Part shown: positions 1 to 6,280 of the stretch, in pieces
Position numbering within the stretch: position 1 is the stretch's first letter
Layout: every line of letters starts with the position of its first letter
Assembly: GCA_027030285.1 (NCBI GenBank)
Contig: JALVFC010000337.1
Span: forward strand, 1-9,103
From: Thiotrichaceae bacterium
GTDB lineage: Bacteria > Pseudomonadota > Gammaproteobacteria > Thiotrichales > Thiotrichaceae
Direction of reading: 5' to 3'
DNA: 9,103 nucleotides
Notes under the pieces: model-generated
Told to the model about the DNA's origin: nothing
The model's database searches: none
What the model saw: only the letters and a program-made list of their open reading frames with translations
Made by a program: the position numbers and the translations under genes

Positions 1-213
1 TAACCAGCCATTGCCTGTTTCTGCAACGTGGATCTGATGAATGCGAAATAACTCTTCATCCTTTGCCCACGGCAGTTCCGCCTGAACAGCTTCTGATAAC
101 TCCCATGCATGATCCAGATGTAGCTGTTTGCACTTAATTGCAAAGCTCAAATCCACTACATCATCAGGAACCTGGTAGGGAATACTTTTATCTTCGTCTT
201 CTTGCCAAAACAT
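1..213 (-). CDS. Cas6/Cmx6-like protein (CRISPR RNA endonuclease family), N-terminal part only
   Basis: An open frame of 71 codons starts at an ATG (211-213) and runs off the left edge without a stop, so only the N terminus is visible. It begins MFWQEDEDKSIPYQVPDDVV. The stretch from about residue 20 (VVDLSFAIKCKQLHLDHAWELSEAV) reads like the opening strand and helix of a ferredoxin-like RAMP fold. The pattern 'hydrophobic strand, short basic turn, L-x-x-D-H-x-x-x-L-S-x-A' followed by 'ELPW' and, near residue 60, 'IHQIHVAETGNGW' matches what I remember of the family annotated as type I-MYXAN Cas6/Cmx6. Family members process crRNA precursors; stand-alone homologues may do something else. The start is supported by a GCGAGA-type ribosome site and by lying 3 bases after the stop of the upstream small gene. 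The catalytic region and the glycine-rich C terminus are outside the window, so the call rests on N-terminal resemblance only. Confidence 0.5.
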   Translation of the reverse strand, partial: MFWQEDEDKSIPYQVPDDVVDLSFAIKCKQLHLDHAWELSEAVQAELPWAKDEELFRIHQIHVAETGNGWL

Positions 214-216
214 AGT

Positions 217-414
217 TTATCTCGCTGAGGAGAATGTAATCTCCAGCTGGTCATACCAGTTATCAGGACGATCATCATAAACAGGCGGCTCAATATCGAG
301 GTTAAAAAACATTTCCCGCGTTTCCAGAGCTTCCTTCACGACCACTGCCTTAAGCTCATCAAAAGTTGATATTTCATCGCCATGTTTTAAAAGTATTTCA
401 CTGAGATTTAGCAT
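217..414 (-). CDS. Small hypothetical protein coupled to the Cas6-like gene
   Basis: This 65-residue protein begins MLNLSEILLKHGDEISTFDE and ends in SSAR. I do not recognise the family. It is soluble and acidic, with no signal peptide or membrane segment. The N-terminal half looks helical, and the C-terminal third is rich in aromatic and acidic residues (FFNLDIEPPVYDDRPDNWYD). I chose the ATG at 412-414 because a GGAAAA sequence lies just upstream. The frame stays open further back to a TTG at 480, but no ribosome site supports that start and the added residues look uncharacteristic. Its stop is 3 bases from the ATG of the Cas6-like gene, so the two are almost certainly co-transcribed and probably translationally coupled. 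A functional link with that protein is inferred from this spacing alone. Confidence 0.65.
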   Translation of the reverse strand: MLNLSEILLKHGDEISTFDELKAVVVKEALETREMFFNLDIEPPVYDDRPDNWYDQLEITFSSAR

Positions 415-540
415 AGATTTTCCAGACAATAACAAACGACATGATCCCATTATTCTGGGGACAATGGAGCGAATTTCCAAGTAACACTGCTTTTGCTGAG
501 GGAAGTGGAACCAGAAGTAATACCCTGGCTCGACAGAATA

Positions 541-585
541 TAAAAAGAAATGTCACTGCTCAGCCATGCGCACTGAGTAGTGACA
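541..585 (-). terminator. Intrinsic terminator of the DUF302 gene
   Basis: Two 13-base arms (551-563 and 573-585) pair except for one position that can form a G-U wobble, with a 9-base loop. Read on the minus strand, the hairpin starts 15 bases after the DUF302 stop codon and is followed directly by TTTCTTTTTATATT. This is the standard layout of a Rho-independent terminator. It also insulates the small gene and Cas6-like gene further along the same strand, which implies they have their own promoter between about 415 and 540. I could not assign that promoter with confidence. Confidence 0.8.
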
Positions 586-599
586 AAAGAAATAAAAGA

Positions 600-1208
600 C
601 TAGAAATCGCCTTCTGCACCACGTTTCATAATATCCAGAATAATTTCCTTAACCTCAATTGCCTCCTTTAGCAAGTCATCCGGCAAGGTTTTACCACCAT
701 AAATCATCATATCCATATTCAGGGCATACAGGCGCAACTTGCCATCCTTGCCTTCAACCATAGAAACCCTACAAGGCAAATAGGCAGCAAAGGCATCACT
801 GTAATCCACCATTTTCTTGGCAGTCAGAGGATTACAAAATTGATAGATTTTTAGCTTGCGTTGTTTCTCTCCTGTCATGGCTTCAACCTGATCAGACAAC
901 GGCAAATCACCCACCGCCTTGATATTATGCTCATTGGCTACCGCTTTCATTGCCTCTTCAGCATCTTCCGCGCTCACACCTTCCTTTAGCTCCGTAACCC
1001 ATACAGTAGCATCAGCTGAATTTCCGGTTTTCTTGAGCTTCTCCCACATCTCGGTATAAACCGCTTTTGCCTTGGGGTCGAGTTTATCCAGCGCAGCCAT
1101 TTCCTGCGACATACCTGCCATTTGTCCACCAAATTTAGAGTAGGCATATCCACCACCGATGAGGGCTATTAATCCGATAATGGCTAAAATATTTTTAATA
1201 AAGTTCAT
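600..1208 (-). CDS. Membrane-anchored DUF302 domain protein
   Basis: The protein has 202 residues. Residues 3-23 form one hydrophobic segment (NILAIIGLIALIGGGYAY) with a lysine before it and no lipobox or clear signal-peptidase site. It is therefore probably an uncleaved anchor with the rest in the periplasm. A helical linker (about 30-80) leads to a C-terminal DUF302-like domain, about 85-190. The best-matching stretch is IYQFCNPLTAKKMVDYSDAF and the following LPCRVSMVEGKDGKLRLYALN, corresponding to the 'FGNP...LPLK-h-h-h-hE-x-x-G' core of the family. Two cysteines (125 and 146) lie in that core. The biochemical role of DUF302 is not established; the genes are common in sulfur-oxidising and other chemolithotrophic bacteria. 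The start has a strong AGAGGAAA ribosome site 6 bases upstream. The gene is monocistronic, with its own terminator and a repeat element just upstream. Confidence 0.8.
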   Translation of the reverse strand: MNFIKNILAIIGLIALIGGGYAYSKFGGQMAGMSQEMAALDKLDPKAKAVYTEMWEKLKKTGNSADATVWVTELKEGVSAEDAEEAMKAVANEHNIKAVGDLPLSDQVEAMTGEKQRKLKIYQFCNPLTAKKMVDYSDAFAAYLPCRVSMVEGKDGKLRLYALNMDMMIYGGKTLPDDLLKEAIEVKEIILDIMKRGAEGDF

Positions 1209-1246
1209 GCTTTTCCTCTTAAGCTTTAAATTAGCAACTATTCAGT

Positions 1247-1388
1247 GCAATTATATGTAAGGTGGCAAGTTGTTGATTATTGGGCTTCGGCAGCAGGGAT
1301 GCTGCCGCAGAGCTTACAGGGATGTATTTACAGCGTCCCTAATAATCAATAACTTTCCGCCTCCGCTGTCTATCACGCTGAGTGGTTA
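1247..1388. repeat. Dispersed palindromic repeat, copy A
   Basis: This ~140-bp element recurs in inverted orientation at 6823-6962. The core 1282-1335 (54 bases) is identical in both copies. It contains a perfect hairpin (CGGCAGCA, GGGA loop, TGCTGCCG) followed by GAGCTTACAGGGATGTATTT. Around the core lie imperfect inverted repeats of about 25 bases: GGTGGCAAGTTGTTGATTAT on the left, pairing with ATAATCAATAACTTTCCGCC on the right. Similarity continues more weakly into both flanks (ATTATATGTAAGG; CTGTCTATCACGCTGAGTGG). There is no coding frame of note. The structure suits a non-autonomous mobile or REP/BIME-like element, and I recall similar GGGATGTATTTACAGCG repeats in other gammaproteobacteria. 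It sits between the divergent DUF302 and methyltransferase genes. Confidence 0.85.
1250..1255 (-). promoter_or_regulatory. Candidate -10 box for the DUF302 gene
   Basis: On the minus strand these bases read TATAAT, a perfect sigma-70 -10 hexamer, about 42 bases before the DUF302 start codon. No good -35 is found at 16-18 bases; the best nearby sequence, TTGCCA, is only 7 bases away. The hexamer lies in the flank of the dispersed repeat that is conserved between the two copies; the other copy carries TACAAT at this place. The call is plausible but unproven. Confidence 0.35.
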
Positions 1389-1522
1389 CTTTAGTTATTA
1401 ACAAAACAAGCACTTCTGCAACTGCTCTCCTCGTCCCTGAACAATACACAGAATTTGCCACCTATTAAAGCATAGTTTCTTCGTGATTGCGGAATTTCTT
1501 ATTGCACCCTGCACTCCGACAC
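1389..1522. other. Non-coding stretch with no recognised feature
   Basis: This A+T-rich stretch lies between the repeat and the promoter of the methyltransferase gene. A short open frame on the minus strand crosses it (to 1634), but that frame overlaps the methyltransferase start and its promoter and has no ribosome site. I see no RNA gene, repeat or convincing regulatory palindrome here. Confidence 0.5.
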
Positions 1523-1551
1523 TTGCATAAACAGTGGATAATTCGTAATGT
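1523..1551 (+). promoter_or_regulatory. Sigma-70 promoter of the PIMT-like gene
   Basis: A -35 box TTGCAT (1523-1528) and a -10 box TAATGT (1546-1551) are separated by exactly 17 bases. Transcription would start near 1558, giving a leader of about 35 bases before the ATG at 1593. A GGGGA ribosome site lies within that leader. Confidence 0.55.
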
Positions 1552-1592
1552 AGGGCATCCATTTTGTAAACACTTAACACAACGGGGAAATT

Positions 1593-2246
1593 ATGAATCT
1601 GGAACAGGCACGTTTTAATATGATAGAGCAGCAAGTTAGACCCTGGCAGGTATTGGATCAGACCGTGCTGGATATTATGCGTAGAGTTCCCCGTGACCGC
1701 TTCGTGCCGGACTCACAGAAACGCCTCGCCTATGCGGATATAGAGATACCCCTGGCACACGGTGAAAACATGATGCACCCGCGTGTTGAAGGACGCATGT
1801 TGCAGGAACTTGCTATTGAAGTGGATGATAGCGTTCTGGAAATTGGAACGGGAAGTGGCTATGTAACAGCCTGTCTTGCGCACCTAGCTAAAGAAGTTTA
1901 CAGCATCGATATCCATCAGGATTTTATTGATGATGCACACCAGAAGTTGCTGGAAAGTCACATTGATAATGTCACTCTGGATACCCAAAATGCGCTCACC
2001 GAGCTGGACACATCACTGCGCTATGACGCTATTGCAGTAACAGGCTCAGTGCCAGAATACACCACGTATTTTGAAAACATGCTAAAACCGGGTGGTCGCC
2101 TGTTTCTGGTAGTTGGTGTAGAACCCGCCATGCACGCCATGCTAATTACCCGCACCCACAACAATGAATTTAACCGTATCAGCCTATTTGAGACAGTGTT
2201 AAAGCCATTACAGGGTGTTGATAAAAAGGATACTTTTGTTTTTTAG
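1593..2246 (+). CDS. Protein-L-isoaspartate O-methyltransferase-like (PIMT-family) methyltransferase
   Basis: This 217-residue class I SAM-dependent methyltransferase has PIMT-family architecture. The N-terminal helices read NMIEQQVRPWQVLD. The 'VPRDRFVP' segment follows at 32-39, then AYADIEIPLAHG (47-57). SAM motif I is LEIGTGSGY (82-90), the post-I acidic strand is YSIDI (103-107), and a late LKPGGRLFLVVG (164-175). Length is close to E. coli Pcm (208). The segment that in true PIMTs reads GQTISQP and supplies the active-site serine is here GENMMHP (57-63), so repair of isoaspartyl residues is doubtful and the substrate is unknown. A member of this divergent group commonly lies just before tolC in gammaproteobacteria, as here. 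The start is supported by CGGGGA at the right distance and by the promoter upstream. Confidence 0.85.
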   Translation: MNLEQARFNMIEQQVRPWQVLDQTVLDIMRRVPRDRFVPDSQKRLAYADIEIPLAHGENMMHPRVEGRMLQELAIEVDDSVLEIGTGSGYVTACLAHLAKEVYSIDIHQDFIDDAHQKLLESHIDNVTLDTQNALTELDTSLRYDAIAVTGSVPEYTTYFENMLKPGGRLFLVVGVEPAMHAMLITRTHNNEFNRISLFETVLKPLQGVDKKDTFVF

Positions 2247-2336
2247 GAAGCTCACAGGAGAGCGGCGTTTACCTACATCAGGTCAAGCCATATGCTTCTG
2301 GTGTTTACAAAATATTCCTTTCTAAAAAACACTAAC

Positions 2337-2366
2337 TTGCACGGCATATAGAAACAGTAGTATATT
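2337..2366 (+). promoter_or_regulatory. Promoter of tolC
   Basis: A -35 box TTGCAC (2337-2342) and a -10 box TATATT (2361-2366) are separated by 18 bases. The predicted start is near 2373, about 39 bases before the tolC ATG. The 165-base gap after the methyltransferase, with this promoter in it, means tolC can be expressed on its own even if some read-through occurs. Confidence 0.55.
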
Positions 2367-2381
2367 AGATAATTCTAATAT
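2362..2381. promoter_or_regulatory. Perfect 20-bp palindrome at the tolC promoter, operator candidate
   Basis: ATATTAGA and TCTAATAT are exact inverted repeats around a TAAT centre. The palindrome overlaps the -10 box and the predicted transcription start, the usual place for a repressor of the MarR or TetR type to block RNA polymerase. It is too A+T-rich, and lacks the T-tract, to act as a terminator. The binding protein cannot be named; no regulator gene is in the window. Confidence 0.5.
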
Positions 2382-2411
2382 TTAATTTCGTTTAACACGA
2401 AGGTATCTACA

Positions 2412-3731
2412 ATGTACAAAACCGCCAAGCATTTTTCTCTAGGTCTGGTCTTTGCTGGATTGGCTCCTTTAGCGAATGCTGAGAATTTGTATCAGGTTTA
2501 TCAGCATGCCTTGCAGGCCGATCCGGTCTTAATGGCCGCCGAAGCTAACAACCTCGCCATTATGGAGAACAAGGCACAAGCACTCTCCGCACTTAAGCCT
2601 CAGGTTAACCTGTCCGGTTCAACCAGTTATACCATTCAAAATCAGAATAATGGTATTTTTAATAATGGTACGACTGACTTTTTTAACACCAACTACAAAC
2701 TGTCCGCTACCAAATCACTGTACCACAAGGAGCTAAATGCACAGGTTGATCAGGCAAATGCAGTGGTTGCCCAATCACGGGCAACACTGGAAGCAGAGCG
2801 ACAAAACCTGATTATTCGCGTTGCCCGCGCCTATTTTGACTATTTAAAAGCACAGGATAATCTGGAGTTTGCACGCTCGGAGAAGCAGGCAATTGCCCGC
2901 CAACTGGCACAAACCAAGGCCTATTTCGAGGCAGGTCGCTCACCTATTACAGATGTTAAGGAAGCGCAGGCTCGCTTTGATTCTGCAACCTCTCAGGAAG
3001 TGGCAGCCAATCAACAGCTTGACCTGGCAAGAGAACAACTAAAAGCGATTACCAATCATTATTATAAAAAGCTGGCAAGCGCACCGTTGAATACCTCACT
3101 GAAGCCACCTCAACCTGCCAACCCCAATGCATGGGAACAACAGGCACTAAAAAACAGCAAGGAAATAAAAGCGTTAGAATACGCCGTTGCTTCAGCACAG
3201 GCAGAAGTAGACAAACAGAGAGCAGCCAAAAGTCCGAAACTTGATCTGTTTGCCCAGCACTCAGGTAGCCTGAACAGGATTGATATTGATAACGAAAAAG
3301 CGGACGCCGCTATTGGTATACAGCTTAACGTCCCTTTATATACTGGTGGTGGCATCTCTTCACGGATTCGCCAGGCCAGACATAACCTACATCAGGCGCA
3401 ACATCAACTAGAAGCCAGAAAACGTGAGGTAGTGCAGCGGGCTCGTTCTGCCTACCTGTCTGTAATTTCTGGAATTGCCCAGACAAAAGCACTCAAACAA
3501 GCGCTTAATTCAACTCAAACCGCAGCACGAGCGACTCAGGCAGGATTCGAAGTCGGCACACGAACTGCTGTTGATGTACTCCTTTCGTTGCGCGAAACTT
3601 TCCGCGCCAAGCGCGATTATTCCACCGCACGATATAATTATTTGCTAAACAAGCTGATTTTGAAGCAGGCGACTGGCACACTAACCGTCAAGGATCTGCA
3701 AAATATTAGCCGGGTTTTGTCACGAACATAG
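2412..3731 (+). CDS. tolC: TolC-family outer-membrane efflux/type I secretion channel protein
   Basis: The 439-residue protein starts with a signal peptide (YKTAKHFSLGLVFAGLAPLA), with predicted cleavage after ALA-like ANA at residue 23. The mature chain has the duplicated layout of outer-membrane factors. It opens with ENLYQVYQHALQADPVLMAA, followed by long alanine- and glutamine-rich helices and a first beta stretch near NLSGSTSYTIQ. A second half repeats the pattern (ALKNSKEIKALEYAVASAQA, then KLDLFAQHSG). A 'GIQLNVPLYTGGGISSRIRQA' type signature and the closing GFEVGTRTAVDVLLSL follow, all typical of TolC. Three copies form a trimeric barrel and periplasmic tunnel that docks with inner-membrane efflux or type I secretion pumps. 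Length fits the family (430-490). The start has GAAGG 8 bases upstream. No pump or adaptor gene is nearby, consistent with a shared, general-purpose TolC. Confidence 0.92.
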   Translation: MYKTAKHFSLGLVFAGLAPLANAENLYQVYQHALQADPVLMAAEANNLAIMENKAQALSALKPQVNLSGSTSYTIQNQNNGIFNNGTTDFFNTNYKLSATKSLYHKELNAQVDQANAVVAQSRATLEAERQNLIIRVARAYFDYLKAQDNLEFARSEKQAIARQLAQTKAYFEAGRSPITDVKEAQARFDSATSQEVAANQQLDLAREQLKAITNHYYKKLASAPLNTSLKPPQPANPNAWEQQALKNSKEIKALEYAVASAQAEVDKQRAAKSPKLDLFAQHSGSLNRIDIDNEKADAAIGIQLNVPLYTGGGISSRIRQARHNLHQAQHQLEARKREVVQRARSAYLSVISGIAQTKALKQALNSTQTAARATQAGFEVGTRTAVDVLLSLRETFRAKRDYSTARYNYLLNKLILKQATGTLTVKDLQNISRVLSRT

Positions 3732-3739
3732 ACGAACTC

Positions 3740-3770
3740 TCCGGCAAGTGATTCCAGGATCCTTGCCGGA
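3740..3770 (+). terminator. Hairpin after tolC, possible terminator
   Basis: TCCGGCAAG (3740-3748) and CTTGCCGGA (3762-3770) form a perfect 9-bp G+C-rich stem with a 13-base loop, 8 bases after the tolC stop. There is no T-tract on either strand, so it may protect the mRNA end or slow polymerase rather than act as a classic terminator. Confidence 0.4.
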
Positions 3771-3775
3771 AACCT

Positions 3776-3839
3776 GGTTCAACCTAAAATCCTCAGCCGC
3801 ACACTCTACCCTGTCCAACTGAGGATTTTAGGTTGAACC
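3776..3839. repeat. Perfect 21-bp inverted repeat between convergent genes
   Basis: The arms 3776-3796 (starts GGTTCAACCTAAAATCC) and 3819-3839 (ends GGATTTTAGGTTGAACC) are exact reverse complements, separated by a 22-base spacer. The right arm ends 3 bases before the last base of the DUF58 stop codon read from the other strand. Transcripts from both tolC and the DUF58 operon would fold it into a very stable hairpin. It could be a bidirectional terminator or mRNA-end barrier, although no T-tract follows on either strand. It could also be a small dispersed element; no second copy is in the window. Confidence 0.85.
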
Positions 3840-3842
3840 GGA

Positions 3843-4769
3843 TTACAAGCCCACTGGCAGGAAAAGTTCATGCTCAAGCGCATCAACATCAGTCATTAAT
3901 CGGCTATATGCAATGCCTGCCTCTTCAACTTTCTCCTTGAAACCATCCGCACGCTGCCGGGCAAAACCTGCAAAATAGTCTCGTTCTTTTTTCTGATTGC
4001 TGTCCAGCATGACCAATGATGACTGGTGCATGGACTGTAAACGCATTTTCCCTATGGCTGGCAATGCCAACTCGGCTTTATCCATTATATGAACAAGCTG
4101 TACATGGTAGTTTTCCAGCAAGGCTGACAAACTTGTGCCATCATCGAGATCACTGAAATCACTTAAAATATAAACAATCGAACCCACAGGAACTTGCTGT
4201 GGTATTGCGCTGATCACCCCTGCCAGATCAGCCTCAACAGCCCCTCTGGTAGCTAAATCAGGCTGATTGGCAGTGTGCAATAAACTGGCAACATCTGATG
4301 GATCAAGCCAGTTGGCTTGTTCCTTGATAACCGCACTGCTTAGCGGAATTTGATGCTGTACAGCTGCATACATCAACACTACCGCAACTCGCAAAGCCTG
4401 TGCAGCTTTTAAACGACTGCGAGTTCCAAAAAACATGCTGCGTCGCTGATCCAGCAACAAGCAGATTTCAGGACGCGACTCCTGATGAAATATTTTTACA
4501 AACGTCTCCTGGCTTCTGGCTGAGAGTCGCCAGTTAATGGCTCGGGGATCATCACCTGGCTGATAAACGCGACTTTCTGCATAGTCCATGCCGCTACCCG
4601 GGCGCTGTGTTGGTAGCCAGCCAGCCTGTTGTGATTGTATGGCATGGAGAGGTGTGGCTGAGGACTGTAACTGACTTGCTTGCTGCCGCAGACTTTGCAC
4701 ATCATTTTCTGACAGCAAAACAGCCTGTTGTGAAGCCTTGTGAAAAGAATGTAACAAAACGCTCCTCAT
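3843..4769 (-). CDS. DUF58 domain protein (MoxR partner)
   Basis: This 308-residue protein carries the DUF58 signature at residues 56-85: RPGSGMDYAESRVY followed by QPGDDPRAINWRLSAR. The C-terminal half is a von Willebrand A-like fold. Its first strand LLLDQRRSMFFG (104-115) keeps an Asp and a Ser where the metal site would be, but not the full DxSxS pattern. A later strand YILSDFSDLDD also fits that fold. No membrane segment is visible, unlike longer DUF58 proteins that begin with two. In known gene clusters, DUF58 proteins act with MoxR ATPases, and usually with VWA and TPR proteins, in maturation or stress resistance. Here the ATG overlaps the MoxR stop codon (TGATG), so translation is coupled. 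It is the last gene of its operon; no VWA gene follows. Confidence 0.88.
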   Translation of the reverse strand: MRSVLLHSFHKASQQAVLLSENDVQSLRQQASQLQSSATPLHAIQSQQAGWLPTQRPGSGMDYAESRVYQPGDDPRAINWRLSARSQETFVKIFHQESRPEICLLLDQRRSMFFGTRSRLKAAQALRVAVVLMYAAVQHQIPLSSAVIKEQANWLDPSDVASLLHTANQPDLATRGAVEADLAGVISAIPQQVPVGSIVYILSDFSDLDDGTSLSALLENYHVQLVHIMDKAELALPAIGKMRLQSMHQSSLVMLDSNQKKERDYFAGFARQRADGFKEKVEEAGIAYSRLMTDVDALEHELFLPVGL

Positions 4770-5731
4770 CAGGGAACTGGAACAAACTCCAGTATCCGCT
4801 GGATTATCCTGTCGGCAGTCATATCAGCCCCCCGGGCAGCATGCCCCAATACAATACGATGCCGTAATACATCAGGCGCAATAGCAACAATATCCTCTGG
4901 AATCACATAATCCCGCCCCTGCAAATATGCCAACGCACTACTGGCACGCAGTAACGCAATCGATGCCCGTGGTGAAGCTCCGGCACGCGCATAGCCCTGC
5001 CAGCCTGAATCAATTTCCTCCAGCTTGCGCGTCATGCCCACCAGTTTAACCATATAGGTTTCCAGTATTTCCTCGACATGCACTTCTGCGACTTCACGCC
5101 TGGCAGACAGCACTGTTTCCGGTTTAAGCGGGGAATCCAGTGGGCTTTCATCCGTACCAAAATGTAATTTTCGATCCCGCTTTAGAATCAGCAACTCATC
5201 TTCCGGGCTGGGATAATCCAGGGTCACATGCAACAAAAAACGATCCAGTTGCGCTTCTGGCAAGGGGTAAGTACCACTTTGCTCCAGTGGATTCTGTGTT
5301 GCCAGCACCATAAACAAATCAGGCAAGCAACGTGTCACGCCTCCCACGGTTACCTGATGCTCCTGCATCGCTTCAAGCAAAGCTGATTGAACCTTGGGCG
5401 GGGCGCGGTTGATTTCATCAGCTAACACAATCTCGTGAAACAAAGGTCCAGGTACAAAATGAAATGTACTATCTCCAGGGTCAAAAATTTCACTACCCGT
5501 TAAATCACCCGGCATTAAATCGGGCGTAAATTGAATACGCTGAAATGAGGCATGGATACCACTGGCCAGTGCATTCACAGCAGTAGTCTTTGCCAAACCC
5601 GGCAAACCTTCCAGCAAAATATGTCCGCCACTTAATACACCAATTAATAATCGGTCAACCAGCTCAGCCTGACCAATAATAATGTTTTCCAAATGGCTAC
5701 GCAGTTGCAGGAAAGTTTGCTGTGTTTGCAT
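4769..5731 (-). CDS. MoxR-family AAA+ ATPase
   Basis: The 320-residue protein has a complete MoxR ATPase core. Walker A is GLPGLAKT (42-49). The family stretch QFTPDLMPGDLTGSEIFD follows (67-84), then Walker B IVLADEINRAPPK (101-113). Sensor 1 is in LATQNPLEQSGTYPLPEAQL (143-162), the arginine segment is LDRF (162-165), and GASPRA (251-256) provides sensor 2. MoxR proteins act as chaperone-like ATPases that help activate or assemble partner complexes; the partner here is most likely the coupled DUF58 protein. All catalytic residues are present, so it should be active. The ribosome site is weak (TAAG region only). The gene lies 52 bases after the lipoprotein gene, and no good separate promoter is visible there, so it is probably read from the DUF1841 promoter. 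Confidence 0.93.
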   Translation of the reverse strand: MQTQQTFLQLRSHLENIIIGQAELVDRLLIGVLSGGHILLEGLPGLAKTTAVNALASGIHASFQRIQFTPDLMPGDLTGSEIFDPGDSTFHFVPGPLFHEIVLADEINRAPPKVQSALLEAMQEHQVTVGGVTRCLPDLFMVLATQNPLEQSGTYPLPEAQLDRFLLHVTLDYPSPEDELLILKRDRKLHFGTDESPLDSPLKPETVLSARREVAEVHVEEILETYMVKLVGMTRKLEEIDSGWQGYARAGASPRASIALLRASSALAYLQGRDYVIPEDIVAIAPDVLRHRIVLGHAARGADMTADRIIQRILEFVPVP

Positions 5732-5783
5732 AATGATGACTTAAGTTTCAGTGTTCAATTCAATAAGGCGCTGTAATGACAAA

Positions 5784-6275
5784 TTACCTGTGCGTAACAT
5801 GCGCCTCGCCATCTTTCATCACCAGCTTTACGTGATCACCCGCCCTGAAAATCTCCTTATCCGCAAATTGAGTTACTGTCACATGCTGCCCGTTATCCAG
5901 ACGCACGACAATTTCCAAACCCGGTTTACGTTGTAGTTGACTGTCAGCACTGGCACCAACTGCACCACCAAATACACTACCCAGAATAGAGCCAGCAACG
6001 CTTCCATAGCCAGAACCCACCGCTCCGCCTGCAATAGCCCCCACTGTGCGTCCAACGGTATTGCCAGCTCCGCTTCTTTTACCCAGTAAAGTTACTTTTT
6101 TTACTGCGGTCACCATGCCCGTTTGTATCTCTGTAATGGATTCGTGTTTAATCGTTCCAGGCTTGTTCTTCGAAACGGGAGGATCACTGGGGGCTGTAGA
6201 ACACCCCGCCAGTAACAATCCGGAAACCAACAAGAAAATGATCGCTTTTAACTGTTTCTTAAACATATTTCCCAT
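5784..6275 (-). CDS. Glycine-zipper outer-membrane lipoprotein (SlyB/PcP-like)
   Basis: The 163-residue precursor has a lipoprotein signal peptide (KKQLKAIIFLLVSGLLLAGC) with lipobox LAGC and lipidated Cys25. Serine at position +2 predicts sorting to the outer membrane. Residues 68-110 form a glycine-zipper region with repeated GxxxG spacing (TVGRTVGAIAGGAVGSGYGS and SILGSVFGGAVGAS), as in SlyB and the rickettsial 17-kDa antigen. The C-terminal segment LEIVVRLDNGQHVTVTQ and the 'FRAGDHVKLV' stretch are typical of the same family. It probably stabilises the envelope. The first Met is chosen over Met4 because AGGAGG lies 8 bases upstream of it. That ribosome site is formed by the last codons of the DUF1841 gene, whose stop is 5 bases before this ATG. 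Confidence 0.9.
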   Translation of the reverse strand: MGNMFKKQLKAIIFLLVSGLLLAGCSTAPSDPPVSKNKPGTIKHESITEIQTGMVTAVKKVTLLGKRSGAGNTVGRTVGAIAGGAVGSGYGSVAGSILGSVFGGAVGASADSQLQRKPGLEIVVRLDNGQHVTVTQFADKEIFRAGDHVKLVMKDGEAHVTHR

Positions 6276-6280
6276 TATGA

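Noticed and set aside
441..671. Plus-strand open frame of 76 codons
   Set aside because: It runs through the terminator hairpin of the DUF302 gene and into its 3' end on the other strand; it has no ribosome site and an uncharacteristic composition.
1398..1634. Minus-strand open frame of 78 codons
   Set aside because: It overlaps the start and promoter of the methyltransferase gene, lacks a ribosome site and resembles no protein family I know.
3110..3355. Minus-strand open frame inside tolC
   Set aside because: It is the complement of a well-supported tolC coding region; Ser/Ala/Leu-rich composition is expected from the reverse frame.
4496..4867. Open frames on both strands within the DUF58 and MoxR genes
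   Set aside because: They overlap strongly conserved coding regions with intact family motifs and have no independent support.
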